DNA from: an uncultured Clostridia bacterium
Lineage (GTDB): Bacteria; Bacillota; Clostridia; Oscillospirales; Ruminococcaceae
Reading direction: 5' to 3'
NCBI GenBank assembly: GCA_947168885.1
Contig: CAMVNQ010000021.1
Coordinates: forward strand, 1 to 56,802
DNA length: 56,802 bases
The notes under the pieces were generated by a model. That model saw only the letters and a program-made list of their open reading frames with translations, made no database searches and had not been told where the DNA came from. A program made the position numbers and the translations under genes. Shown in pieces: positions 34,844 to 42,894 of the stretch. Positions within the stretch are counted from its first letter, which is position 1, and each line of letters opens with the position of its first letter.

Positions 34844-36754
34844 TCAGTCTGCCTGCTGCCATTCAATAGTTCCGTTTTTCCATAGGCCGGATCTTATAAG
34901 GTCACCTTCCGCATTCTGAGCCGATACGATACATCCATCGGCCGGAGCGTTGTCATTCCATTCGCCGTTTATCGAAATGACCGTACCGTCCGCAAGATAA
35001 AGCTTCTGCATAGCCATACCGTTCTTTATCCCGTTTTTCACATATCCCGAATAAGACTCACGCACCATCCCGGCATCGCCTTTAGGCTCGGCATAAATGC
35101 ATTCGTAATATATACTTCCGTTCGTTTCGCCCTTTATCCAGTCACCCTCAATGATCTCAGAATCACCGTCTTTGTATTCCGTGACTTTTTTTCCTTTTCC
35201 ATCAAAATAGCCTGACTTGAATTCTCCCGTATATACGTCGGTCTTCTTCTCATCCTCTTCCGCATAATAAGCAGTCAGAGTTCCTTCGCCTTCATACATA
35301 CCGCCCGAAAAGTTTCCTTCATATACTTTTCGTTCTCCGCTCACATACTCATCGGTACGCTGTCCCTGACCATTCATTGTGCCGTTCCGGAATACGCCGG
35401 AGGATACAACGGTCTTCAGAGCCTCACCGTCGGCAGAGGCGGGATAGGTGAACATGAGTGTTCCCTGTCCGCCAAAATCATCTCCGTCAAATTCCCCCTC
35501 ATATACTTCTGTTACACCGCTGTAGTATTCGAGAGTGAACGAACCCTTCCCGCACTTCATATTGTCCTTGTACATTCCGATATATGTACGCGTCTTGAAA
35601 CCATATTCCGTGGAACCCTCGGTATAATTGTAAACGCTTTTACCCTCGCCGTTGATCATACCGTCGGCATAGCAGAGCTCAAACGTTTCCGTGTCACCGT
35701 TGGGATACTTAATATTCCCTTTTCCGGTACCGTTTGCAATGCCGTGTATCATTTCGACTTCGGTTGTAGTCTCCGTTCCGTTCTCCAATGTTATCGTGGA
35801 CCGTTCAATGCCGTTCACTCTTCCGTTCACGATCGAATCGCTTTCATGCTTCTCTCGGCTTCCGCTTGCACTGGTAAGAATTATACTCGCCGAACCGTTG
35901 AGCATACCATTGCTGAAATCACCTGTTACCGTTGCGGTAAACTTGACATTCAGAACAGAATAGGTGCCTTTGACTTCACCGCTTCCCTCGGGCTGACCGG
36001 ACGCATTAAGTCCACCGGTGTATGTGCCCTCAATAACAACATTGTTGTATGTAAGCGAATAGTCCTCTATCGTTCCGTAGGACGGAGCGCCGCCGTCAGC
36101 CGTTTCTGTGATACTTTCTGTCGTACCCGTCGTGGTCAGCGCTTCCGGCTCAGGCGGTACGACCTTTCCGACTCCCGAGGACAGAAGCACAGCAGCAACG
36201 ATAATACCGGTAACTGCCGCCGCGCCTGCCACGCCCACAAAAATGAGCTTTTTTCTGCCGCTTTTAACAGGCTTCACATCCGGTACAGACACGCTTACTT
36301 TGTTGACATTGAAGGTGTCGGTATATGTGCTGTCCGCGGTATTTCCGCTCGCGTTTCCGAGAATGCCGGAAAGCATAGTAAACAACTCATCGAAATTATA
36401 GCTGTTCTTCTTTGCGTCTGCAAATATCCAGTGCGCACCGGTAAGATAATACTGGTACGTTCCGGTCAGAGGCGCATTGTCTGTCTTGTACGGAACCACG
36501 AAAAGGCCTTCGATCGTCTCCGCAAGATTCATCTCACGGGCACACTGTTCGGAAGCGGCACTGTTCTCGCTGTATATCAGCAGGAATACCTTCGCAGATG
36601 TTATAGCTGCGCTTATCGCTGCCGCCCAGTCGCTTCCCGCGACGATGTTCCTCGGAGCTATCCAGCAGCTTATGCCGCGCTCTTCAAGATACGCGACCGC
36701 CTTGTCGGCAGTTTCCTTATCCTTAGTACTGTGGCTTATGAATAAATCAGCCAT
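34844..36754 (-). CDS. TIR-transmembrane-MORN repeat protein
   Basis: A 636-residue protein. Residues 1-115 form a TIR domain (MADLFISHSTKDKETADKAV, ERGISCWIAPRNI, ISAAITSAKVFLLIYSENS). The glutamate in CAREMNLAE sits where NADase TIRs carry their catalytic Glu. A basic stretch and one membrane helix follow (about 168-192, KKLIFVGVAGAAAVTGIIVA). After a short Thr-rich linker, residues 225-600 hold MORN-like repeats of the form YxGxFxxGxxxGxGxxxY (for example YEGEFDGDDFGGQGTL, YEGNFSGGMYEGEGTL, YTGEFKSGYFDGKGKK). The TIR would be cytoplasmic and the MORN part outside. ATG 36754 follows AAAGGAG. It is third in a tight operon with a Cys-rich protein and a GH9 cellulase. Function unknown. Confidence 0.9.
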   Translation of the reverse strand: MADLFISHSTKDKETADKAVAYLEERGISCWIAPRNIVAGSDWAAAISAAITSAKVFLLIYSENSAASEQCAREMNLAETIEGLFVVPYKTDNAPLTGTYQYYLTGAHWIFADAKKNSYNFDELFTMLSGILGNASGNTADSTYTDTFNVNKVSVSVPDVKPVKSGRKKLIFVGVAGAAAVTGIIVAAVLLSSGVGKVVPPEPEALTTTGTTESITETADGGAPSYGTIEDYSLTYNNVVIEGTYTGGLNASGQPEGSGEVKGTYSVLNVKFTATVTGDFSNGMLNGSASIILTSASGSREKHESDSIVNGRVNGIERSTITLENGTETTTEVEMIHGIANGTGKGNIKYPNGDTETFELCYADGMINGEGKSVYNYTEGSTEYGFKTRTYIGMYKDNMKCGKGSFTLEYYSGVTEVYEGEFDGDDFGGQGTLMFTYPASADGEALKTVVSSGVFRNGTMNGQGQRTDEYVSGERKVYEGNFSGGMYEGEGTLTAYYAEEDEKKTDVYTGEFKSGYFDGKGKKVTEYKDGDSEIIEGDWIKGETNGSIYYECIYAEPKGDAGMVRESYSGYVKNGIKNGMAMQKLYLADGTVISINGEWNDNAPADGCIVSAQNAEGDLIRSGLWKNGTIEWQQAD

Positions 36755-36766
36755 TTACGTCTCCTT

Positions 36767-37024
36767 TTATCCGATGAACCATTTGAACGGCTCACAAAAA
36801 TCTTTATAGCAATTATCGCACACCCAGAACTTACCGTCCTCCGTGACATATCCTTCCGCGGAGCAGTCCATAATGCCTTCCGCGTTCTTCATGAACTTAT
36901 GCCAGCAGAATTCGCAGTGCGCGTGGTCGTCGCCGTCGTACTTCCTGCGCACGAGCCTAACGCCGAGCAGATATTCGTCCTGCCCCGTCATACGCCAGTC
37001 TTCTTTGATATCATTTATATTCAT
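36767..37024 (-). CDS. Small Cys-rich (zinc-ribbon-like) protein
   Basis: A protein of 85 residues with CEFCWHKF near the middle and CDNCYKDFC near the end, a pair of CxxC knuckles that fits a zinc ribbon. It is otherwise acidic and aromatic-rich, with no signal peptide. Its ATG overlaps the cellulase stop codon by 4 nt (ATGA) and its own stop is 12 bp before the TIR-MORN start, so it belongs to that operon. I do not recognise the family. Confidence 0.75.
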   Translation of the reverse strand: MNINDIKEDWRMTGQDEYLLGVRLVRRKYDGDDHAHCEFCWHKFMKNAEGIMDCSAEGYVTEDGKFWVCDNCYKDFCEPFKWFIG

Positions 37025-39831
37025 AGCTTCTTCCCGTTGTATGTAACCGTGATATGGTCGGCGTTGGCACCGGAATAATCGTTTCCGAGATCCATTTCCG
37101 TCCAGTCGGATTTATGTATGCGCACATTTATCGTGAGCGTATCACCGCCCGGAAGAACTCCCGAGCTCTTCATTGTACACTTCGTATCAGCCTTGTCGCC
37201 CTTTGCCTTCGAGAAGCTTCCGCTTATAGTATCTGTGCACGCCTTGTAAGCGCTTCCCTGAATGTCGGCGTAATCACACTCGAATACTATATCACCGCCG
37301 CCGTCGTTGGTGAAGAGATAGTCTGCCGTGAGCTTTGAAAGGTCGATGCCGGTGCTTCCGGTATTCTTTATCTTAAGCGAGAAGGAAATAGTGTTGCCCT
37401 TGCCGCTCGCCTGCTGCTGTTCAAGTGACACGCTTACGGTACCCTTGTCGGACACCTGCACTGCCGGCTCATTATTGACCGTTCCGGAGCCTGTATATCC
37501 GCCGCCGCTGTTACCGGAATTTCCGCCGTCACTGCCGCCGTTTCCGTTATTGGTATTGAGTTTGATATTCTTTATCGCATCGCCGGTGTTCTTTTCGTTG
37601 GGCTCGGTACCGAAAACAAGGGTGCTGCCCTCATAGAGTGCCATATTGCGTGCCTTTGTCATAGTTCCGGAGGACACCTGTCCTATGTCGATATACGACG
37701 GGTCGTTCGAGTTGTCCCAGACGCCCTTGTTATTGCGGATACGGAACTGTACTTCCTTCTTATAGCTGTCCTGTCCGCCAGGATAAATGTCCACACCCGT
37801 GAAGTCGATAGCCACATAATACAGGTTCTTTGCTTCGTTCCAGCAGAGTACATTGCTCGCCGTACCGCCCTGCATATAGTTCGTGCTGACAACTATGTCG
37901 GAAGCACTTCCTCCCGCATCCTTTATCTCGGAAATATCGAAGAAGTAACAGAGCTTCAGGTTGTTCGTATTTCTCGCGGGGAAAGCGGTCTTGTTGCAGA
38001 CAACCGCCTTGACTTCGATGAAGTCACTGCCGTTCACATTGATCGTCGCGTCGGTGTACAGCTCTTCGTCCGGAGTTTCTATCGCGCCGAACTTCTTGAG
38101 CGTCTGACCGCCGTACTGCTTATAAAGCTTGGCGAGCGCCCCTGTGAAACCGGCGTTGTAGTCGGTAGCCACCTCACCGTTCTGGTAATTCGTTCGGTCA
38201 TCCGGATAGCTGTCGTCCATGTTCGGACCGCCGACAAGAGCGCCTATCAGCGTATGACGCGTGTTTGCGGGTTCGTTGATGTTGTTCGCGTAAGAACCGT
38301 GCGCGGTGCGGTGATGCGGATTCTGCGGGGGATTCTTGCCATAGCCGATCACAAAGCTCCTGCCGCTGCTTCCGAGAGCATAATCCACCTGCGATCTCGC
38401 GAATTTACGGTACTTTTCAGCCTTGTCCGCACTGCACTTACCGCTGTCGGCATAGGAAAGTGCCACGAACGCCGTTGTCGTCGCATAGCGGAGAGCTCCC
38501 CACTGGTCGATATAGACAAGACCTTTCGGGGTCTTGGGGAGACTGTCGCACCATGTGTCAAGATGCTTTTCAACAGCCTTTATGAACTTCTCGCCGCCGG
38601 TCTCCTTAGCAAGCAGAACAGCGCTTCCCCAGCTCTTGTCGTCCCAGCAGAGCGCCCATTTCGGGTCACCCTCGCCGAAAAGATCCTGAGCCTTTTTGAG
38701 ATAATCCTTTTCGCCGGTAGCCTTGTATATCCAGTATGACGCAAAGCAAAGCTCGTCATTGAAACCGCCGTAGGACTGATAGAAACCGTTTGCCGCGGTA
38801 TATCCCTTGTCGGTCTTTACCTTCTCGGCATAGCTGAGAAGCTCCTTGGCGTGCTTTACGCACTTATCGGCATACGCCTTGTCGGTGTCCTTGAATACCG
38901 CCGCGCAGGATGCAAGCGAAGCCGCAGTTCCCGCAGCTACGGTAGAGCCGCCGTTGTTGAGATCCACCTTGTAGGACGGGCGGTTCATCTGCGTTTCAAC
39001 GACTTCTGCCGCTCCCCAGAAGCTGTGATCGGCGTTTCCGTCTCCGACCTGATAGTAATAAACGTTCGGCTCGGGATGACATTTTATGAAGTAATCGTTG
39101 CCCCAGCGGATATTGTCAAGTATGTATCTGAGCTGACCGCTCTTTTCGTAAGCTTCCCTGTCCTCGAAAACCGACCAGGCGAGCAGCGACATAGAGTATG
39201 ACATCGGGAGGTTGAACTTAACGTTATCTCCGGCATCGTAAAAACCGCCGGTAAGGTCGAGACCGTTGTCCCTGCCGTCTTTAAGGCAGGAATCTCCGCG
39301 CCAGTTGCAGCGGAAGTCGTCAGGAAGGTCGCCGGAGCGCTGAAGATCGTAGAACATAATGGATTTCTGGAGCGCCTCGCCGTAATTGTAATCAGACGTG
39401 CCCTTCGTTCCCTCATAGCCGCCGTCCGGCGAGAGATCGGAGATCTTTTTTGCGGTCGTTGTAGTCTGCTCCGCGGTTGTCTGTGCAGCAGTCGTGGTCG
39501 CCTGTGTAGCCTCGGCCACTGTCTGTGATGCCGCGGTACCGGCCGTTTCCGATGTTCCCGCTGTCTGCGTTGTTCCGGAGGTTTCGGACGTTCCTGCTGT
39601 AGCGGTGCTTACCTCTCCGGAAGAGGAACCTGTTGTTCCGGAAGCCGATGTGCCGGTCTCTGTGTTCTGTGAGGTCACGGAGAACGATGTATCGTTTCCT
39701 GTCTGCGATTCCTCCGACGAAACGGACGTTTCACCGGAAGTCGTATTTGTATCGCTACCGCTCTGAGAACAGCCCGAAAACGCTAATATTACGGCTGCCG
39801 CCGCGGAAATGAATCTATATGAAGTCTTCAT
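37021..39831 (-). CDS. Lipoprotein GH9 cellulase with two CBM3-type modules
   Basis: Cell-surface endoglucanase of 936 residues. The signal peptide ends in a probable lipobox (AFSGC, Cys 21). A Ser/Thr/Glu-rich linker (about 22-135) reaches through the wall. The GH9 domain (about 142-570) has GGFYDAGDNVKFNLPMSYS (catalytic Asp), NPPQNPHHRTAHGSYA and GEVATDYNAGFTGAL with the acid Glu. It is followed by a CBM3c-like module (about 590-740) and, after a Gly/Ser linker, a second CBM3-like module (about 775-936). No dockerin is visible, so it is anchored by lipid, not in a cellulosome. ATG 39831 follows AAAGGAG. It leads an operon with two genes of unknown role. Confidence 0.93.
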   Translation of the reverse strand: MKTSYRFISAAAAVILAFSGCSQSGSDTNTTSGETSVSSEESQTGNDTSFSVTSQNTETGTSASGTTGSSSGEVSTATAGTSETSGTTQTAGTSETAGTAASQTVAEATQATTTAAQTTAEQTTTTAKKISDLSPDGGYEGTKGTSDYNYGEALQKSIMFYDLQRSGDLPDDFRCNWRGDSCLKDGRDNGLDLTGGFYDAGDNVKFNLPMSYSMSLLAWSVFEDREAYEKSGQLRYILDNIRWGNDYFIKCHPEPNVYYYQVGDGNADHSFWGAAEVVETQMNRPSYKVDLNNGGSTVAAGTAASLASCAAVFKDTDKAYADKCVKHAKELLSYAEKVKTDKGYTAANGFYQSYGGFNDELCFASYWIYKATGEKDYLKKAQDLFGEGDPKWALCWDDKSWGSAVLLAKETGGEKFIKAVEKHLDTWCDSLPKTPKGLVYIDQWGALRYATTTAFVALSYADSGKCSADKAEKYRKFARSQVDYALGSSGRSFVIGYGKNPPQNPHHRTAHGSYANNINEPANTRHTLIGALVGGPNMDDSYPDDRTNYQNGEVATDYNAGFTGALAKLYKQYGGQTLKKFGAIETPDEELYTDATINVNGSDFIEVKAVVCNKTAFPARNTNNLKLCYFFDISEIKDAGGSASDIVVSTNYMQGGTASNVLCWNEAKNLYYVAIDFTGVDIYPGGQDSYKKEVQFRIRNNKGVWDNSNDPSYIDIGQVSSGTMTKARNMALYEGSTLVFGTEPNEKNTGDAIKNIKLNTNNGNGGSDGGNSGNSGGGYTGSGTVNNEPAVQVSDKGTVSVSLEQQQASGKGNTISFSLKIKNTGSTGIDLSKLTADYLFTNDGGGDIVFECDYADIQGSAYKACTDTISGSFSKAKGDKADTKCTMKSSGVLPGGDTLTINVRIHKSDWTEMDLGNDYSGANADHITVTYNGKKL

Positions 39832-39865
39832 GATATCTCCTTTCCGACAAACAAAATTATTTTAT

Positions 39866-39894
39866 ATTATAACATAATACTTTATTAAAATCAA
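39866..39894 (-). promoter_or_regulatory. Promoter of the cellulase-TIR operon
   Basis: The minus strand reads TTGATT (39894-39889), 17 nt, TATAAT (39871-39866), 35 bp before the cellulase ATG. Confidence 0.7.
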
Positions 39895-39987
39895 TATCTA
39901 TATATAAAATATTTTTCTACTATATTGGTAGGAATATCGGAATCCCTATACCCGACGTAAGATCGTCATTCGCCAAAACAAAGAGAC

Positions 39988-40008
39988 ACCCCTGCTTTCT
40001 GCAGGGGT
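39988..40008 (-). terminator. Terminator of the lipoprotein/DUF6935-like operon
   Basis: ACCCCTGC-tttct-GCAGGGGT, a perfect 8-bp stem, with a T-rich tract following on the minus strand. It is 14 bp past the stop at 40023. Confidence 0.7.
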
Positions 40009-40022
40009 ATCGCAGATATGCA

Positions 40023-40574
40023 TTATGCCCACGGACTTGCAGACGAAGGCTCTCTGATGCCGACGAGAATGAACTGCTCCCAGAGATACCACTTGTCATC
40101 TTTCGCCTTGCGAAGCTGCACAAAGCGCTGGCTGTCCGCACCGCCGGAGGTAAGGAACATCTTCGCGTAGCCCTCATTCTGATAGCTGTACGGGTTCTCG
40201 CTTACCGTTACAGTGTAAGGTTCGGACGGCTTGTAGTCATTTGAAGGAACGGCGCCCTTGAAGTAAGAACGCGGAACATAGTCATAATCGCGGAACCTGT
40301 CCTTTATGAAGCTGTACTCCATGGGGTTTATCTGTCTCGGACCGCTCACGAAGTTGTACATCTTCATAGAAAGATCGGGGTCCTGTGGATAGAAGCAGAG
40401 CGCGAGCACCACCATAGCCGCGGTATCGAACGGCGTCGAAAGCTGTGCCTGCGGAAGAGCAATGAACTGCTCATAGGTATCGGGGAGCGTGGAAAATACC
40501 ACATCGACGCTCTTGTTGCCGCCGCCCTGCATTGCCTGTGACACGGTTTTTCCGATGTTGTCAAAAAGTCCCAT
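40023..40574 (-). CDS. DUF6935-like protein
   Basis: This 183-residue soluble protein opens MGLFDNIGKTVSQAMQGG, then has a body with FDTAAMVVLALCFYPQD, GPRQINPMEYSFIKDRF and a final QRFVQLRKAKDDKWYLWEQF. The pattern fits the uncharacterised DUF6935 group, seen in gut Firmicutes; the assignment is by memory and moderate. The ATG at 40574 has GGAGG about 8 nt upstream, located inside the last codons of the preceding lipoprotein gene. Last gene of a three-gene unit. No catalytic motif is evident. Confidence 0.75.
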   Translation of the reverse strand: MGLFDNIGKTVSQAMQGGGNKSVDVVFSTLPDTYEQFIALPQAQLSTPFDTAAMVVLALCFYPQDPDLSMKMYNFVSGPRQINPMEYSFIKDRFRDYDYVPRSYFKGAVPSNDYKPSEPYTVTVSENPYSYQNEGYAKMFLTSGGADSQRFVQLRKAKDDKWYLWEQFILVGIREPSSASPWA

Positions 40575-40578
40575 AGTT

Positions 40579-42000
40579 TTATCCTCCGTATGTATTGTTT
40601 TCATCTGCGGCTGCATTTTCCGCAGTTTCTTCCGTTGTTGTAAGATCGACCTCGCGCCCGTCTATGTCCTTTCCTTTTCCGGTAAAGCGGTCCACGGTAT
40701 AACGCGCGACCTCGGTATATGACCAGCCGCTTTCATCTTTTTCGTCCTCTATTAAGAAGTACCAATCGTTGAATTCATCAGAACTGCGGCTGTCGTCATT
40801 TAAAAGCCGTATCCTCACAAGGTCGTCGTCTTCTATGCTATAGACAGCCTTCGCAGGGAAATGTCCGTCGTGCGTTGAAGCATAATATTCCGCCGCCTTA
40901 TTTGCAAGATCAACATTCGAGTAAACAACAAATCCGTCGGACTTACCGGTAAGGAAAGTAAGCTTCCGCGACTTATCGATGACAATCTCGCCGTCGCCGA
41001 GGGTGAAAGTCTCGCTGCCCTCCGCGGTCGTACCGTGATAGCTGAAAACGACCGCGCTCCCGTAAATCTCGTATGTAAAATCGTAGCCGATGCCGTTGAT
41101 GAGCTCGGTCACATAGCCGGCTTTATTGTCCTGTATGACCCATATCTCGCCGCCGTAGTCCTTGTCCTTTAGCCACCAGACGCCCGTTATAGGCGACGAA
41201 CTGCTGTTCTGCGATCCGGAAACGCTCGTTAAATCTATCTCCCGCCCGTCTATGTCCTTTCCTTTTCCGGTGAAGCGGTCAATGAAATACCAAGCGCTCG
41301 TAGCGTTGAGGCTGTAGCTCTCGTCGTCGTAAAGCTGGATAAGCACGGTATTGTCATCCTCGGAGCTTGCGACCGCTTTTGTCGGGACGTGACCGTCATG
41401 CCGCTCCGCGTAGTATTGCTTTGCGAGCTCGATAAGGAATTCCTCGGGGTAGAACGTAAAGTTTCCGGTATCGTCCGTAACGAAGGTAAGCCGCTCGGTC
41501 GTGTTGTCATCAAGAAACGTCATATCCACCGTGTTCTCGTCGATCACCTTGAACCGCACCGGAGTGTTGTCGTCGGAAGAGCCAAAATGCAGCATTACAT
41601 CGTCGCCGTTCATTTCGGCAGCAAAAGGAAGTCCCGTTCCTGTATCAAGCCCGAGCGTCCGGCCGCTTCCACCGGTCCCGAATATAAAGTAGATGCCGGA
41701 GCTTTCGCGCCCGTTATTGAGATACAACCCCGACCTGTCGAGCCAGACACCCGCCCTGAACGGAAAAACAGCGCTGTCCGGTTGTACTTCCGGAGCAGTT
41801 GCCGCAGACGTCGTTGTCGTGGAAAACGCTGTTGTCGTCCCTGCAGCAGGCTGTTCGGCAGCGGGAGTTGTTGTTGCCGTAGCAAGAGTTTCCGCGTTGA
41901 CATCGGGTGCTCCTCCGCAGCCGGAAGCCACTGAAAGCGCAGCCGACAGAAGCGCTGCAACGACACTGTTCTGTGCGTCAGATCTCATCTTTATTTTCAT
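40579..42000 (-). CDS. Lipoprotein with two tandem repeats of unknown function
   Basis: A 473-residue exported protein. The signal sequence ends SVASGC (Cys 28), a weak lipobox, followed by an Ala/Thr linker (about 30-80). Two homologous units of about 170 residues follow (about 83-252 and 270-455). Each has GVW, a beta-rich middle, an AxxYYAxxHDGHxPxKAV segment and a final DRFTGKGKDIDGRE(I/V)DLT. The DNA of the shared last motif is nearly identical in both units. The start may also be at the ATG 12 nt downstream (41988). It overlaps the preceding gene by 23 nt. I do not recognise a named family. Confidence 0.82.
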   Translation of the reverse strand: MKIKMRSDAQNSVVAALLSAALSVASGCGGAPDVNAETLATATTTPAAEQPAAGTTTAFSTTTTSAATAPEVQPDSAVFPFRAGVWLDRSGLYLNNGRESSGIYFIFGTGGSGRTLGLDTGTGLPFAAEMNGDDVMLHFGSSDDNTPVRFKVIDENTVDMTFLDDNTTERLTFVTDDTGNFTFYPEEFLIELAKQYYAERHDGHVPTKAVASSEDDNTVLIQLYDDESYSLNATSAWYFIDRFTGKGKDIDGREIDLTSVSGSQNSSSSPITGVWWLKDKDYGGEIWVIQDNKAGYVTELINGIGYDFTYEIYGSAVVFSYHGTTAEGSETFTLGDGEIVIDKSRKLTFLTGKSDGFVVYSNVDLANKAAEYYASTHDGHFPAKAVYSIEDDDLVRIRLLNDDSRSSDEFNDWYFLIEDEKDESGWSYTEVARYTVDRFTGKGKDIDGREVDLTTTEETAENAAADENNTYGG

Positions 42001-42397
42001 CTCTGTCGATTATCTCTCTTATCGCCGTCAGAAAATCGCGGTATGTTTTCGGGAAGTTGTTCTCGCCGGAAGCGTGTATCCTGCTGCCGTTTATGGTCGC
42101 GTCAAGAGTGAACTGCTTACCGTCAAGAACATACTTGTTTCCCTTGTTGAAACAGTCCCACGAAGCGACTTTGCAGTTCTGCAGCAGAGCGCATATCTCC
42201 CCGTAAAGTTCATCTCCGCCTTCAACACGCTTTATCAGGCAGTCCTCACGGGACACATCGTCCCTTACATGCCAGAATCCGCAGTAATACGCAGCGGAAG
42301 CACCTCTCTCCGTTCTGAGCAGTTCATATTCCTGCCTGTCCGATCTTGCATTGCTTATCGTAAGCTTCAAAGACTCAAAATCTATGGTTTTCAGCAT
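41978..42397 (-). CDS. Hypothetical protein, first of a three-gene unit
   Basis: A 139-residue protein, cytoplasmic by appearance, charged and of mixed alpha/beta character. The C-terminal portion LDGKQFTLDATINGSRIHASGENNFPKTY is a beta hairpin type seen in uncharacterised Firmicute proteins. The ATG at 42397 is used because the stretch upstream contains the promoter; its ribosome site (AGGGGGT) is modest. It overlaps the start of the lipoprotein gene. Function unknown. Confidence 0.7.
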   Translation of the reverse strand: MLKTIDFESLKLTISNARSDRQEYELLRTERGASAAYYCGFWHVRDDVSREDCLIKRVEGGDELYGEICALLQNCKVASWDCFNKGNKYVLDGKQFTLDATINGSRIHASGENNFPKTYRDFLTAIREIIDRDENKDEI

Positions 42398-42428
42398 TAT
42401 GGCACCCCCTGCGGTTTTGTCAGAAACA

Positions 42429-42457
42429 ATTATACCATAATCTCGCCGTAAAATCAA
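42429..42457 (-). promoter_or_regulatory. Promoter of the lipoprotein operon
   Basis: The minus strand reads TTGATT (42457-42452), 17 nt, TATAAT (42434-42429), 31 bp before the ATG at 42397. Confidence 0.75.
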
Positions 42458-42474
42458 TAATTAGCAGAAATAAA

Positions 42475-42511
42475 AGCACTGTACACATCAAGCCTCGATG
42501 TGTACAGTGCT
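42475..42511 (-). terminator. Terminator of the spoVA operon
   Basis: Perfect 15-bp stem AGCACTGTACACATC/GATGTGTACAGTGCT with a 7-nt loop and a TTTTATTT tail on the minus strand, right after the spoVAE stop. Confidence 0.92.
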
Positions 42512-42513
42512 TG

Positions 42514-42885
42514 CTATCCCGCTATTTTCGCAGTTTTGTCGCCCCTGTTGAACAAAATCGCGACCACGAGTGCGAAGAGTACCGCCGCAGTCACACCTCC
42601 CGCACAGGCCTCAAGTCCTCCGGTAAGAGCGCCTAAAAGCCCGTCTGCCGTTACCGCTTCCCGCACTCCCTTAGCGAGAAGATATCCGAAACCGGTGAGC
42701 GGGACTGTCGCTCCTGCACCGGCGAATCCGACGAGAGGATCATATATGCCGACTGCCCCGAGGAACACCCCGGAAACAACGTAAGTCACAAGTATGCGTG
42801 CGGGTGTCAGCGATGTCAGGTCGATAAGAAGCTGACCTATAGCGCACAGCGCTCCCCCCGTTAAAAATGCCCATAAATACTCCAT
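42514..42885 (-). CDS. spoVAE: Stage V sporulation protein AE
   Basis: Small membrane protein (123 residues, three to four helices) of the SpoVA channel that moves dipicolinic acid into the forming spore and out at germination. The family phrases FLTGGALCAIGQLLIDLT and GFAGAGATVPLTGFGYLLAKG are clear. ATG 42885 follows AAGGAG. It is the last gene of spoVAC-AD-AE. Confidence 0.95.
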   Translation of the reverse strand: MEYLWAFLTGGALCAIGQLLIDLTSLTPARILVTYVVSGVFLGAVGIYDPLVGFAGAGATVPLTGFGYLLAKGVREAVTADGLLGALTGGLEACAGGVTAAVLFALVVAILFNRGDKTAKIAG

Positions 42886-42894
42886 ATTTTCTCC

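Noticed and set aside
36108-36401. Open frame antisense to the TIR-MORN gene
   Set aside because: Low-complexity translation opposite a linker and membrane helix; no start signal.
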